DNA of 17,333 nucleotides from DALYJJ01 sp031969915. GTDB taxonomy: Bacteria > Acidobacteriota > Terriglobia > Bryobacterales > Bryobacteraceae. The stretch lies in assembly GCA_031969915.1 (NCBI GenBank), contig DALYJJ010000127.1, positions 1 to 17,333 of the forward strand, in the 5' to 3' direction. Positions 6,877 to 15,058 of the stretch are shown here, in pieces. Within the stretch, counting starts at the first letter, position 1. Each line of letters starts with the position of its first letter. Made by a program: the position numbers and the translations under genes. Under the pieces are notes generated by a model. The model was not told the origin of the DNA. It saw only the letters and a list, made by a program, of their open reading frames with translations, and searched no databases.

Positions 6877-9673
6877 GGGAAGGCTCCAGTTGGCCGATGC
6901 GGGCGACGGGCAGATGGTCGCGTTTGCCGGCGTACCAATCGACGGAGGTAGGGGCCGAGGGGATGGGGAATGGCACGCCGCGGCGCGCTTCGAAACGATG
7001 GTCGCGCCAAACGTGGACATGGCCCGAATCGGGGTGGATGGTCGAGACGCGGATCCATCGGTTCTCGAGCAACTCGCGGAGCAGCGGATTGGCGGCAATG
7101 ACGCTCGAAAGCACTTCGTGACGGGCTTCCACGACGAAGAGGATGCGGACCGGCTCGTGGATCTCCACCATCTGCCAGGGCAATCCGGTGCGCAGGTCGC
7201 TGGCCTGCCCGTTCATCACGCCCACCAGGCCGGTGACGTTATGCGGCAGCTTGGTGCCGCAGCCGTAGCCTTCGTTGTCGACGAAGGAGAAATAGTATTC
7301 GAGGCTGATGCCGGCGCACACGGGCATGGCCGCACCGAGCACGCGCGCGAGATTCTCGCCCTCGGGATCGATGGCCGGATCGTAGGAGACGAGGAATGCG
7401 CGCCGGTCGAAGAAGAGGCCGCGTGACAGAGCACGGCGGCCCACGATGCACACCGCGTTGGTGCAGTGCCCGTATTCGGGGCGCGGCTCGGCGAGATGCT
7501 CAGAGCGCTCCTGCACGTGGCGGAGCGCCGCGGCCGGATCGAGCTGGTGCGAAGCGGCTTCGAAACGGCGGGCGCGTTCGTGGGCGTCGAGTTCGCGGGC
7601 CCGGTCAAGTTGCCGGCGGATGGCGTCGAACGCGGCGCGGCTGGCGTCGGGCATGTACTCCAGGTCGAAGTACTCGATCTCGTCGCTGCAGGTGTCGTGA
7701 TAGCCGCCCACGAACCAGGTGGCATCCGGGATGTCGATGCCGCGGTTGCGCAGCGTGGCGCGAACTCCGGGGTGATTGGCCATGGCGGCAAACAGACGTC
7801 CATTCGGACCGCCGCGGCGTCCGCCGCAGGCCCCGCAGTCGTGGGCCGATTCGTGCGGGTTGTTGAGGCTGGTGGAGCCGTGCCCAAGGACCACGACGAT
7901 GGGCGCGAAACGGGTGAGCAGACCGGCCGGGCGCAGCACCCCGGCGACGCGGTCGGCCTTCTCTTCCACGGTGAAACCCAGCAGCAGGCTCTCGGCGGCG
8001 GCGTGGCCTTCTTCGCCCGATCGCATGAGCGTCAGTTCGGTGCGCGGCTCGGGGAGAATCCAGCGGTTGAGGGCTCGGGTCAGCCGCGCCCAATGGCGCG
8101 GCGTGAGGATGTGGGCGATGAGCGGAAAGATGGAGAACAGGCCGAGGGCGGCGGTGCTGATGGCCCCCCTGACGAGCGACCGCGAGGAGACGAAGCCGGC
8201 CCGGGCGATCCGAGCCCACAAAAGTCGAAGGGCTTTGCGGCGTTCGAATGCGTCGCGGTGCTCCGGGTGAGGCAGTTCGCGAACGGCGTGCTGGGGTTTG
8301 ACAACCACCGGGCACAACGCCACGCCGTGGGCGTCGTCGATACCGGCGTAATCCACGGCGATGCCGAAGAAGCCGGCGGCGCCGAGGGTCTCCACCGTTG
8401 GGGCGTGCTCTTCCAGGTGGCGACGAATGGACTCCTCGCGCTCATCGATGCAGAAGAAGACCTGGGCGCTGGGATCGGGCGGATCCTGCGGCGGGCCGGT
8501 CTCGGCGCGGAACTCAGCGAGGGGAGTCAGGATCTGGTCCTCGTGGCGCAACTCGTAAGCAAGCTGCAGCACGCGGCGGCGCTCGACGGAGTCGAAGGCC
8601 AGGACCTCACGCTGGAAGGCGGGCGTGACGGCAGAAGCGGGAAGGCCGGCCAGGCGCGCGGCATCGGCGACGGTGGCGGCCTGGACCAGCCGGGCGAGTT
8701 CGAGGTCCGGGGCGGCGGCGGCGACACGCCAGGCGGGGACGGCGCGGCCGAAGCGCTGGGCCACGCTCCGCGCGGCGGAAAGGGTAAGGGCCATGCGGAC
8801 GGCAAGAAAATCGACGAGCGCGCACTCGAGGATCTCGTGGGGGGCGAGGCTTGGCTCCTGCTCGAGCCGGTGCATGAGGCCCGACCAACCGGGCAGTGAG
8901 AGGGCCTCGGCCGCGATCAGAGCTTCGAACTCGAAGGGGCGAACCCCCAGCGCGTCGAGGGAAGCGAGGAGTGAGGTTTCGGCCTCGGCCGGCTGCAGTT
9001 CCGTCCGCAGTCCGTTGAGCGCCTCGGGAAAGACCGCGCCGCCGCGGCGGAGCAGCTCCTGCACGGCGCCATAGAAGCCGCGTTCCCGGTCGGGCATGGG
9101 CCAGTACGCCATGCCTTGATCCAGGTAGGCGCTGGCGAGGCGGATCAGCACGGGGTTGACGATCTCGTCCAGGTCGACACCGGTGGCGGCGAGCAGTCCG
9201 TCGCGCGGACGGGCGGGGGGCGCAACGGGAGGGGCCGGCGCGGCGGGCAGTTGGAGCGCCGCGGCGAACAGCGGGTCGGCGCGGAGGCCGCCCTCCTCGA
9301 TGTCCCAGGAGATGGTAGCGGGATGGAAGCTGCGGACGCCGGGCACGAGCATCGCCTGGCGGAGCGCACGACGGGTGAGCCCCTCAGCCACCGGCGCGTC
9401 CTCTTCGCGCAGGAGCACCGCGGCGATGTCGTCCATGAGGATACGGCCGGAGGCGATCGCGGAGCGGAACTGGTCCTCACGCATGTAGGGTTCGGTTCCC
9501 AGCAGCCGGGAGGCGGCTACGACGGCATCCTCGAACGGCAGGTGCTGGAACGCGTGGAGCGTGTTGTGGTGAATGAAGACGCCGATCGGGCCCTGGATCG
9601 GCAGGAGGTGGCCGGCGTGGTGAATGGCGTGACGGAGAACACTCGGAACGTCAAGGCCGTCGGCGGTGTGCAT
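6869..9673 (-). CDS. dabA: DabA: DUF2309 beta-CA-like subunit of the DAB CO2/bicarbonate accumulation complex
   Basis: Translated from the ATG at 9673, this is a 934-residue protein of the DUF2309/DabA family (usual range about 800-1000). The N-terminus has the family's 'IGVFIHHNTLHAFQHLPFEDA' segment (about 30-50). The zinc and catalytic residues match the DabA pattern: Cys408, Asp410 and Arg412 in 'FFCIDEREES', His598 in 'VLGHGSTS', and Cys613 in 'HDCGACGG'. The 15-residue spacing of His and Cys equals that of characterised DabA2 (His524/Cys539). It lacks membrane helices of ordinary length apart from one hydrophobic stretch near 505-522. DabA is a cytoplasmic-face subunit that hydrates CO2 in one direction when coupled to DabB. 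AAGGGGAG ends two bases before the ATG. An upstream in-frame ATG at 9721 is less likely because its 16 extra residues look unrelated. It is the first gene of a five-gene operon. Confidence 0.95.
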   Translation of the reverse strand: MHTADGLDVPSVLRHAIHHAGHLLPIQGPIGVFIHHNTLHAFQHLPFEDAVVAASRLLGTEPYMREDQFRSAIASGRILMDDIAAVLLREEDAPVAEGLTRRALRQAMLVPGVRSFHPATISWDIEEGGLRADPLFAAALQLPAAPAPPVAPPARPRDGLLAATGVDLDEIVNPVLIRLASAYLDQGMAYWPMPDRERGFYGAVQELLRRGGAVFPEALNGLRTELQPAEAETSLLASLDALGVRPFEFEALIAAEALSLPGWSGLMHRLEQEPSLAPHEILECALVDFLAVRMALTLSAARSVAQRFGRAVPAWRVAAAAPDLELARLVQAATVADAARLAGLPASAVTPAFQREVLAFDSVERRRVLQLAYELRHEDQILTPLAEFRAETGPPQDPPDPSAQVFFCIDEREESIRRHLEEHAPTVETLGAAGFFGIAVDYAGIDDAHGVALCPVVVKPQHAVRELPHPEHRDAFERRKALRLLWARIARAGFVSSRSLVRGAISTAALGLFSIFPLIAHILTPRHWARLTRALNRWILPEPRTELTLMRSGEEGHAAAESLLLGFTVEEKADRVAGVLRPAGLLTRFAPIVVVLGHGSTSLNNPHESAHDCGACGGRRGGPNGRLFAAMANHPGVRATLRNRGIDIPDATWFVGGYHDTCSDEIEYFDLEYMPDASRAAFDAIRRQLDRARELDAHERARRFEAASHQLDPAAALRHVQERSEHLAEPRPEYGHCTNAVCIVGRRALSRGLFFDRRAFLVSYDPAIDPEGENLARVLGAAMPVCAGISLEYYFSFVDNEGYGCGTKLPHNVTGLVGVMNGQASDLRTGLPWQMVEIHEPVRILFVVEARHEVLSSVIAANPLLRELLENRWIRVSTIHPDSGHVHVWRDHRFEARRGVPFPIPSAPTSVDWYAGKRDHLPVARIGQLEPSLA
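6884..6887 (-). promoter_or_regulatory. Ribosome binding site for dabB, inside the end of dabA
   Basis: On the minus strand, GGAG (complement of 6884-6887) stands seven bases before the TTG at 6876. It decides the dabB start and places it within the last codons of dabA, indicating coupled translation of the two subunits. Confidence 0.6.
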
Positions 9674-9759
9674 GTCTCCCCTTGAGCATGATGGCTGCGG
9701 GCGGATTGCGGTATCCCCCACCGAGGGGCTTTCGGGTCCCGGTTTGCCGGGGTGCCCGG

Positions 9760-9777
9760 AAATCCGGGGCCGGATTT
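9760..9777. promoter_or_regulatory. Inverted repeat in the dabA/SulP divergent promoter region
   Basis: AAATCCGG (9760-9767) and CCGGATTT (9770-9777) form a perfect eight-base inverted repeat with a two-base spacer. It lies in the 160-base region 9674-9833 between the divergent dabA and SulP starts, 86 bases from the former and 56 from the latter. The size and symmetry suit a dimeric regulator such as the LuxR-type response regulator encoded in the same operon. That link is inference. I see no strong -35/-10 pair on either strand of this spacer. Confidence 0.4.
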
Positions 9778-9833
9778 ACCCCTTGGAGGCGATACTCCGG
9801 AACGGGCGGCCCGGGCGAGCATGGTCGAAAGCT

Positions 9834-11483
9834 ATGTCTTCCCACGATTCGCACGCCTCCCTGGTCCCGGCCGCCGGCCCGCTCCCGGCCGGAGATCTTT
9901 CCGGACTCAAGCGCTATTGGCGCAACGATCTGATGTCCGGCTTCCTGGTGTTCCTTATCGCGCTGCCCCTCTGTCTGGGCATCAGCCTGGCGAGCGGTTT
10001 CCCGCCCATCGCGGGGATCTTCACGGCGATCATCGGCGGCATGCTGACGCCTCTGCTCAGCAATTCCGAGCTGACCATCAAGGGCCCGGCGGCCGGGTTG
10101 ATCGTCATCGCCCTGGGCGCTGTGACGGAACTGGGACAAGGCGACGCGGCAACGGGCTACAAGCGGGCGCTGGCGGTGGGCGTGGTGGCGGGAGTGATTC
10201 AGATCCTGTTCGGGCTGTTGCGGGTGGGCGTGCTGGGCGAGATGTTCCCAGTGGCGGCGGTGCACGGAATGCTGGCCGCAATCGGAGTCATCATCGTGTC
10301 CAAGCAGGCGCACATCGCGCTGGGCGTTGCCCCGCACGCCAAGGAGCCTCTGGAGTTGCTCTCGGAGATCCCGCACAGCATTGCCCACCTGAATCCGGAA
10401 ATCGCACTCATAGGGCTGATCAGTCTGTCGATACTCTTCTTGAAGCCGATGATCAAGAACCGCATCGTGCAGGCGATTCCGGGACCGATGGTGGTGCTGC
10501 TGGTGGCCACGCCGTTGGGGCTGCTGTTCGACATCTCGCACAGCCACCTGTACAACTGGGCGGGGCAAGCGTTTCAAGTGGGGCCGCAGTATCTGGTGCG
10601 CCTGCCGGGAAATCTGCTGAGCGCGGTGGCGTTTCCGGACTTCTCGGTGATATTCTCGGCGGCAAGCATCAAGTGGGTGATCATGTTCGCGCTGGTCGGC
10701 AGTCTGGAATCGTTGTTGAGCGCCAAGGCGGTGGATCTGCTCGATCCCTGGCAGCGGCGGTCGAACCTGAACCGGGACCTGCTGGCGGTGGGTGCGGCGA
10801 ACACGCTCGCCTCGTTCGTGGGCGGCCTTCCGATGATCAGCGAGATCGTGCGCTCGTCGGCGAACCGGAACAACGGGGCGCGCACCCGGTGGGCGAACTT
10901 CTTTCACGGGTCGCTGTTGCTGGCGCTGGTGGCCTCGGTGCCGATGCTGCTGAACCAGATCCCGTTGGCCGCGTTGGCGGCGATGCTGGTGTACACGGGC
11001 TACAATCTGGCGTCGCCGAAGGAATTCCGGCACATGTGGGCGGTGGGTAAGGAGCAGTTGGTGGTGTTTCTGTCGACGCTGCTGGCGACGCTCGCGACGG
11101 ACCTGCTGATCGGCATCGCGGTGGGCATCCTGGTCAAGACGTTCCTTCACGTCTGGAACGGGGCGCCGGTGAGTTCGCTTCTGGCGCCGAGGACGATCCT
11201 TGGCCACGCGCCGAGCGGCGCCGCGGTGTTGCACGTGCAAGATGCCGCAGTGTTTACGAACTGGTTGAAAGTACGCCGGCAAGTGCTGGCGCTGAGCAAC
11301 GAAGAGAAAGTGATCGTGGATCTGTCGGGGGCACGGCTGGTGGATCACACGGTGATGAAGAAACTCGAGGAACTGGCGCACGACTGGAAACTGGCGGGTC
11401 GCGAACTCGTCATCTCGGGCCTGCAGCGGCATCAGCAGATGTCGCCGCACCCCCATGCGGCGCGAGTCCTGAAGGCGGCTTGA
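9834..11483 (+). CDS. SulP-family anion transporter with STAS domain, probable bicarbonate or sulfate carrier
   Basis: This 549-residue SulP/SLC26 protein starts a membrane domain with 'WRNDLMSGFLVFLIALPLCLGISLASGFPP' (about 29-58) and continues with 'ELTIKGPAAGLIVI' (79-92), the TM3 region of the family. A signature 'GGLPMISEIVRSSANRNNGA' lies at about 330-349. The membrane part ends near 440. A C-terminal STAS domain (about 460-540) contains 'VIVDLSGARLVDHTVMKKL'. SulP proteins carry sulfate, bicarbonate (BicA) or other anions, usually with Na+ or H+. The sequence alone does not settle the substrate. Divergence from dabA favours bicarbonate, and no sulfate-assimilation gene is nearby. The ATG at 9834 has a weak Shine-Dalgarno sequence. 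The in-frame extension upstream to 9666 runs into the start of dabA and is Gly/Arg/Pro-rich, so it was not used. Confidence 0.9.
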   Translation: MSSHDSHASLVPAAGPLPAGDLSGLKRYWRNDLMSGFLVFLIALPLCLGISLASGFPPIAGIFTAIIGGMLTPLLSNSELTIKGPAAGLIVIALGAVTELGQGDAATGYKRALAVGVVAGVIQILFGLLRVGVLGEMFPVAAVHGMLAAIGVIIVSKQAHIALGVAPHAKEPLELLSEIPHSIAHLNPEIALIGLISLSILFLKPMIKNRIVQAIPGPMVVLLVATPLGLLFDISHSHLYNWAGQAFQVGPQYLVRLPGNLLSAVAFPDFSVIFSAASIKWVIMFALVGSLESLLSAKAVDLLDPWQRRSNLNRDLLAVGAANTLASFVGGLPMISEIVRSSANRNNGARTRWANFFHGSLLLALVASVPMLLNQIPLAALAAMLVYTGYNLASPKEFRHMWAVGKEQLVVFLSTLLATLATDLLIGIAVGILVKTFLHVWNGAPVSSLLAPRTILGHAPSGAAVLHVQDAAVFTNWLKVRRQVLALSNEEKVIVDLSGARLVDHTVMKKLEELAHDWKLAGRELVISGLQRHQQMSPHPHAARVLKAA

Positions 11484-12763
11484 TGAGATCGCGCGCGGCT
11501 GTTGGTTTCCTGATTGCTTGCGGTTTGGCAAGCGCACAAACGGCCGCGGCGCCCTCTCTATTGGCTCCCGTAAATCAACGGCTGCCCAAGTGGATCAAGC
11601 TCACGGGCGAACTGCGGGCGCGCGAGGAAGGGTTCTTCGGGAACCACTTCACCGAAGGCCAGGACGACATGTACCTGCTGCAGCGGGTGCGGCTGGGCAT
11701 CAGCCTGAAACCGGTAAGGTGGTTCGAAGCCTTCGCGCAAGGGCAGGATGCGCGGGTTTCCTTTCAAAGCAAGATTCAAGCCGCGCCGCCGTACCAGGAC
11801 AGCGCGGATCTGCGGCAGGCTTGGGTGCAGTTCCAGGCGGGGCCGGAGAAGAACCACGTGACCTTCCGGGCCGGGCGCCAGGAGTTGGGATTCGGCGAAG
11901 AGCGGCTGGTGGGCGCCGGGAATTGGGGCAACGTCAGCCGGACCTTCGACGCTCTGCGACTAGGGGTGCGGCAAGGCAACTACGCGGCGGATGTGTTCGC
12001 GGCGTCGGTGGTGGTGGCGCGCGATCACTTCTTCGACAAGCGATACCAGGGTGACAACCTCCACGGGGCCTATGGCTCGATCAGCGGCTGGGTGCCGGGA
12101 GGCAAGCTGGAGCCGTTTGTTTTCTGGCGGATTTCGCCGGCCGGCTACAACCACAAGACGGCCGGCCTGCGCTGGTTCGGAAAGCTGCCCGCGCACCTGG
12201 AGTACACGACGGAAATGGCGTTGCAGCGGGGCTTGCGCTCCGGGCGCGATGTGCGCGCCTGGGCTGGTCTTTGGCGATTGGGGCGCACGTTTTCGGACGT
12301 GAAGTGGACGCCGTCGCTGAAGCTTGAGGTCAACCACGCCAGCGGCGACCGCGATCCGAATGACAACCGGTACGAAACGTTCGACCTGTTGTATCCCACA
12401 CCGCATGACAAGTACGGTCTGACGGACCAGGTGGGTTGGAAGAACATCAACCACTTCGGCGTGATTGGCGAGATCAAGCCGCGCAAGACGCTGGCCGTGC
12501 AGTTCAAGGCACATGGTTGGTGGCTGGCGAGCGCCCGCGACGGCCTCTACAACGCGCCCGGCGCGCTGCTGGCGCGCGATGCGACGGGCCAGTCGGGGCG
12601 CCACGTGGGCGAGGAACTGGACGCGCAGGTGATCTGGAACGTGCGGCCGGGGGTGCAGTTCACCGGAGGCCTTGGCCACCTGTTTCCGGGCGAGTTCCTG
12701 AAGCGGACCACTCCGGGGCGCGGCTACACGTTCCCGTATGTCGGGATGCTCTACGGGTTCTGA
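11483..12763 (+). CDS. Alginate-export-family outer-membrane porin
   Basis: This 426-residue protein has a signal peptide (MRSRAAVGFLIACGLASA, cleaved near residues 18-20). The mature part is rich in alternating beta strands, with the pattern 'LQRVRLGISLKPVRWFEAFAQGQDAR' typical of alginate-export-type barrels. It ends 'YVGMLYGF', a terminal aromatic residue as in outer-membrane barrels recognised by the Bam machinery. The ATG at 11483 overlaps the SulP stop by one base (TGATG). AAGG lies seven bases upstream if the alternative TTG at 11480 is ignored. Members of this family are anionic-substrate porins, and most are not alginate-specific. Its tight coupling to the SulP gene suggests it lets the same anion across the outer membrane, which is inference. 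Confidence 0.8.
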   Translation: MRSRAAVGFLIACGLASAQTAAAPSLLAPVNQRLPKWIKLTGELRAREEGFFGNHFTEGQDDMYLLQRVRLGISLKPVRWFEAFAQGQDARVSFQSKIQAAPPYQDSADLRQAWVQFQAGPEKNHVTFRAGRQELGFGEERLVGAGNWGNVSRTFDALRLGVRQGNYAADVFAASVVVARDHFFDKRYQGDNLHGAYGSISGWVPGGKLEPFVFWRISPAGYNHKTAGLRWFGKLPAHLEYTTEMALQRGLRSGRDVRAWAGLWRLGRTFSDVKWTPSLKLEVNHASGDRDPNDNRYETFDLLYPTPHDKYGLTDQVGWKNINHFGVIGEIKPRKTLAVQFKAHGWWLASARDGLYNAPGALLARDATGQSGRHVGEELDAQVIWNVRPGVQFTGGLGHLFPGEFLKRTTPGRGYTFPYVGMLYGF

Positions 12764-12809
12764 GCAGGGCGCCGTCGCGGTCCGAGGAGTACAGTAGCAA
12801 TGAACCTGC

Positions 12810-15014
12810 ATGTGGCGTCTGCTCTGCTGTCTCTCGCTCCTGGTGTCGCTGCGGGCCGATGAGATTCGAGGCATCGTCCGCGACGCGCTGACCCGCGAGC
12901 CGCTTTCGCGCGTGGCGCTCACGTGCGGGGCCGCCCGCGCCGAAACGTCCGCCGGCGGGAGGTTCTCTGTCACCTGCACCACGCCGCCGCTCACCGCCGC
13001 CACGGTCGGGTACCGCGCGTTTACGGTCACCGAATTTCCGAAAGAGGCGGAACTCGAGATCGAACTCTTTCCGGCGGCGCTTCGCCGGCAGGAGTCGGTC
13101 ACCGTCTCCGCCGGACCGCTGGGGGCCGAAACTCCCGGCAGCGCCACCTTGCAGGGCGTCGAACTCGAGAACCTGGCCAGCGTGCTTGCCGACGATCCGC
13201 TGCGCGCCGCCCAGGCGTTGCCCGGCGTGGTAGCGAACGATGACTTCTCCGCCGCTCTCTCCCTGCGCGGCGCGGGCTTCGATCGCGTGGGCCTTTACTA
13301 CGACGGCATTCTGGTGCGCCAACCCTTCCACAGCGTGCAGGGCGAAAGCACGTCGGGCAGCCTCACCATCTTCAACAGCGATCTGCTGGAGGCACTGCAG
13401 CTCTACCCGTCCGCTCCGCCGTTGCGGCTGCCGGACCGCACCGCCGGCGCACTCGATCTGCAGCCCCGCGACGGCGACCGCCGCAAACTGTCCACCCGGT
13501 TCACGGCTTCGGCGTCGAACGCCGCCGCGCTCGTCGAAGGCCCTCTGCCGAAGGGCTCGTGGCTGGCGGCCGTCCGGCAGAGCTATCTGCAATACATCAT
13601 CGAGCGGACGGCGCCCGACAACGCCAGCCTTGCCTTCGGCTTCACCGACGGCCAGGCCCGGCTGCGCCGCGACCTCACCGCGCGCCACAGCGCGGTGGTC
13701 AACCTGACTGCCGGCCAGTCCGGCGGCGACCGCAGCCGGCTCGCCCGCACGGCCGGGGCGAACACGCTCATCGAGAGCGATTATCGTTTCACGCTGGCCT
13801 CGCTTTCGCTGCGGTCGCAGTGGAACGAGAGCGTGACCAGCACGATCACCGCCGCGCACCTGCGCGAGAGGGCGGAGAACCGGAACCGGGAGGGCTCGGC
13901 GCTGTATGGCTCCGATTACCGCGAGAGCGTGGTCAACGCCGCTGCCTCCGCGGGCCTTCGCGCATCGGGCGTGCTTGAGTTCGGCGCTTCGTTCCGCCGC
14001 ATGCGCGACGACGGCTTCGTCTATCGCTACACGTTCGTGCCGGCCACGGTGCGGCCGCTGGACCGCTTTCGCGGCGCCGGCCTGCGGAGCGCCGGTTTCG
14101 CGCAGGCGGGGCGAGGGTTCGCCTCGGGCCGGCTGCTGCTGACGGCGGGAGTCCGCGCCGACGGCCACAGCGTGGGCGGCCCGGCGGCGCTGGCGCCTTA
14201 CGGCTCCGCGGCCTTGCAGATCCTGCCCGCCTCGCGGCTCCATGCCACCGTGTCGGAGGCGGCGCAGTATCCCGACATCGCCGAATGGTTCTCGTTGTTC
14301 GGATCGGCGGCGCTGCTCCCGCAGCGCGCACGGCACGCGGTGGCGGGCTTCGATCAGGGTTTGGGCACGCGCACCCGGTTGCGCGCCGAAGCGTGGTGGC
14401 GATGGGAGCGCGACCTGTTGTGGCGCCCGCAGGCGGAGGCGCGCATCGACGCGGGTGCGATCGTCCCGCCCCGCCCCGACGCACCGTACGAGAATTCGGC
14501 CCGAGCCCAAGGCCGCGGGTGGCAACTGGTGCTGGAGCGGCGGTCGGCAAACGGCTTCGGCGGCTGGTTCGCCTATGCCTGGTCCCGCACGGAGTGGCGC
14601 GACGGCCGGCTGTGCCGCGTCTTCCCCTCGGATTTCGATCAGCGCCATACCGTGCAGGCCTTCGTCAACTGGCGTCTGCGCGCGTCGGTGAACCTGAGCG
14701 GCCGCGCGGTCTACGGCACGGGCCTTCCCGTACCCGGCTTCTTCCGCGGCACGCTGGCCGCGCCGTTTCTGAACACCGAGCGCAACGCGCTGCGCTTCCC
14801 GGACTACCGCCGCGCCGACGCGCGGGTGAACAAACTCTGGCAGCGGGGCCGCCTCCGCTGGACGCTGTTCGGCGAGGTCATCAACTTCGCGAACTGGCGC
14901 AACCAGCGCTTCGACGCCAATAACGGCTTCGACGCGCGCACGGGACGCGCCCGCTTGTCGTTCCTCTCGATGTTCCCGGTGCTGCCGTCGGCGGGGGTTT
15001 TGGTCGAGTTCTGA
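12810..15014 (+). CDS. TonB-dependent receptor-like outer-membrane protein with N-terminal carboxypeptidase-regulatory-like domain
   Basis: This 734-residue protein begins with the signal peptide MWRLLCCLSLLVSLRA. A carboxypeptidase-regulatory-like beta domain (about 18-95) starts 'IRGIVRDALTREPLSRVAL'. A plug domain (about 130-235) contains 'DDPLRAAQALPGV', 'ALSLRGAGFDRVGLYYDGI' and a 'GSLTIFNSDLLEALQLYP' segment. The remainder is a beta barrel ending 'SAGVLVEF' with a terminal Phe. Such receptors import siderophores, oligosaccharides or other large ligands using TonB energy. The ligand cannot be read from the sequence. The better Shine-Dalgarno (GAGGAG, 12784-12789) is 20 bases upstream and suits an out-of-frame ATG at 12800. 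The frame of this gene has a stop at 12801-12803, so 12810 is the first possible ATG. It is 46 bases after the porin gene and may be co-transcribed with it. Confidence 0.85.
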   Translation: MWRLLCCLSLLVSLRADEIRGIVRDALTREPLSRVALTCGAARAETSAGGRFSVTCTTPPLTAATVGYRAFTVTEFPKEAELEIELFPAALRRQESVTVSAGPLGAETPGSATLQGVELENLASVLADDPLRAAQALPGVVANDDFSAALSLRGAGFDRVGLYYDGILVRQPFHSVQGESTSGSLTIFNSDLLEALQLYPSAPPLRLPDRTAGALDLQPRDGDRRKLSTRFTASASNAAALVEGPLPKGSWLAAVRQSYLQYIIERTAPDNASLAFGFTDGQARLRRDLTARHSAVVNLTAGQSGGDRSRLARTAGANTLIESDYRFTLASLSLRSQWNESVTSTITAAHLRERAENRNREGSALYGSDYRESVVNAAASAGLRASGVLEFGASFRRMRDDGFVYRYTFVPATVRPLDRFRGAGLRSAGFAQAGRGFASGRLLLTAGVRADGHSVGGPAALAPYGSAALQILPASRLHATVSEAAQYPDIAEWFSLFGSAALLPQRARHAVAGFDQGLGTRTRLRAEAWWRWERDLLWRPQAEARIDAGAIVPPRPDAPYENSARAQGRGWQLVLERRSANGFGGWFAYAWSRTEWRDGRLCRVFPSDFDQRHTVQAFVNWRLRASVNLSGRAVYGTGLPVPGFFRGTLAAPFLNTERNALRFPDYRRADARVNKLWQRGRLRWTLFGEVINFANWRNQRFDANNGFDARTGRARLSFLSMFPVLPSAGVLVEF

Positions 15015-15035
15015 TTCCATCCCTGATTCCATCCC
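15012..15035 (+). repeat. Tandem 12-base duplication spanning the receptor stop codon
   Basis: TGATTCCATCCC occurs twice in direct tandem (15012-15023 and 15024-15035). The first copy contains the stop codon of the TonB-dependent receptor, and the second repeats it in frame. It looks like a simple slippage duplication and has no other visible role. Confidence 0.7.
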
Positions 15036-15058
15036 TCGCTAGCGGCTCCGCAGTGGCA

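Noticed and set aside
6877..7098. Upstream extension of dabB to 7098
   Set aside because: The extra residues lie wholly inside the dabA coding region and lack membrane character. The TTG at 6876 has a good Shine-Dalgarno and an overlap typical of coupled genes.
5386..8899. Plus-strand open frames opposite dabB and dabA (for example 5386-6951 and 7466-8899)
   Set aside because: Gly/Arg/Glu-rich shadows of strongly supported minus-strand genes, with no Shine-Dalgarno or domain support.
9834..11483. Calling the transporter a bicarbonate carrier (BicA) outright
   Set aside because: SulP substrate cannot be read from sequence. Context favours bicarbonate, but sulfate or another anion is not excluded.
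9651..11537. Long minus-strand open frame (over 600 codons) opposite the SulP gene
   Set aside because: It is rich in Arg, Gln and His with no domain pattern, and is fully antisense to a well-recognised gene. It is a typical shadow frame in GC-rich DNA.
12800..12862. Twenty-codon peptide from the ATG at 12800 with the better-placed Shine-Dalgarno GAGGAG
   Set aside because: It overlaps the start of the receptor gene in another frame. It might be an upstream coupling peptide, but a 20-codon frame alone is not evidence.
12660..15032. Very long minus-strand open frame (790 codons) opposite the TonB-dependent receptor
   Set aside because: Low-complexity Arg/Ala/Gly/Gln composition and no recognisable motif. 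The plus-strand frame has signal peptide, plug and barrel features.
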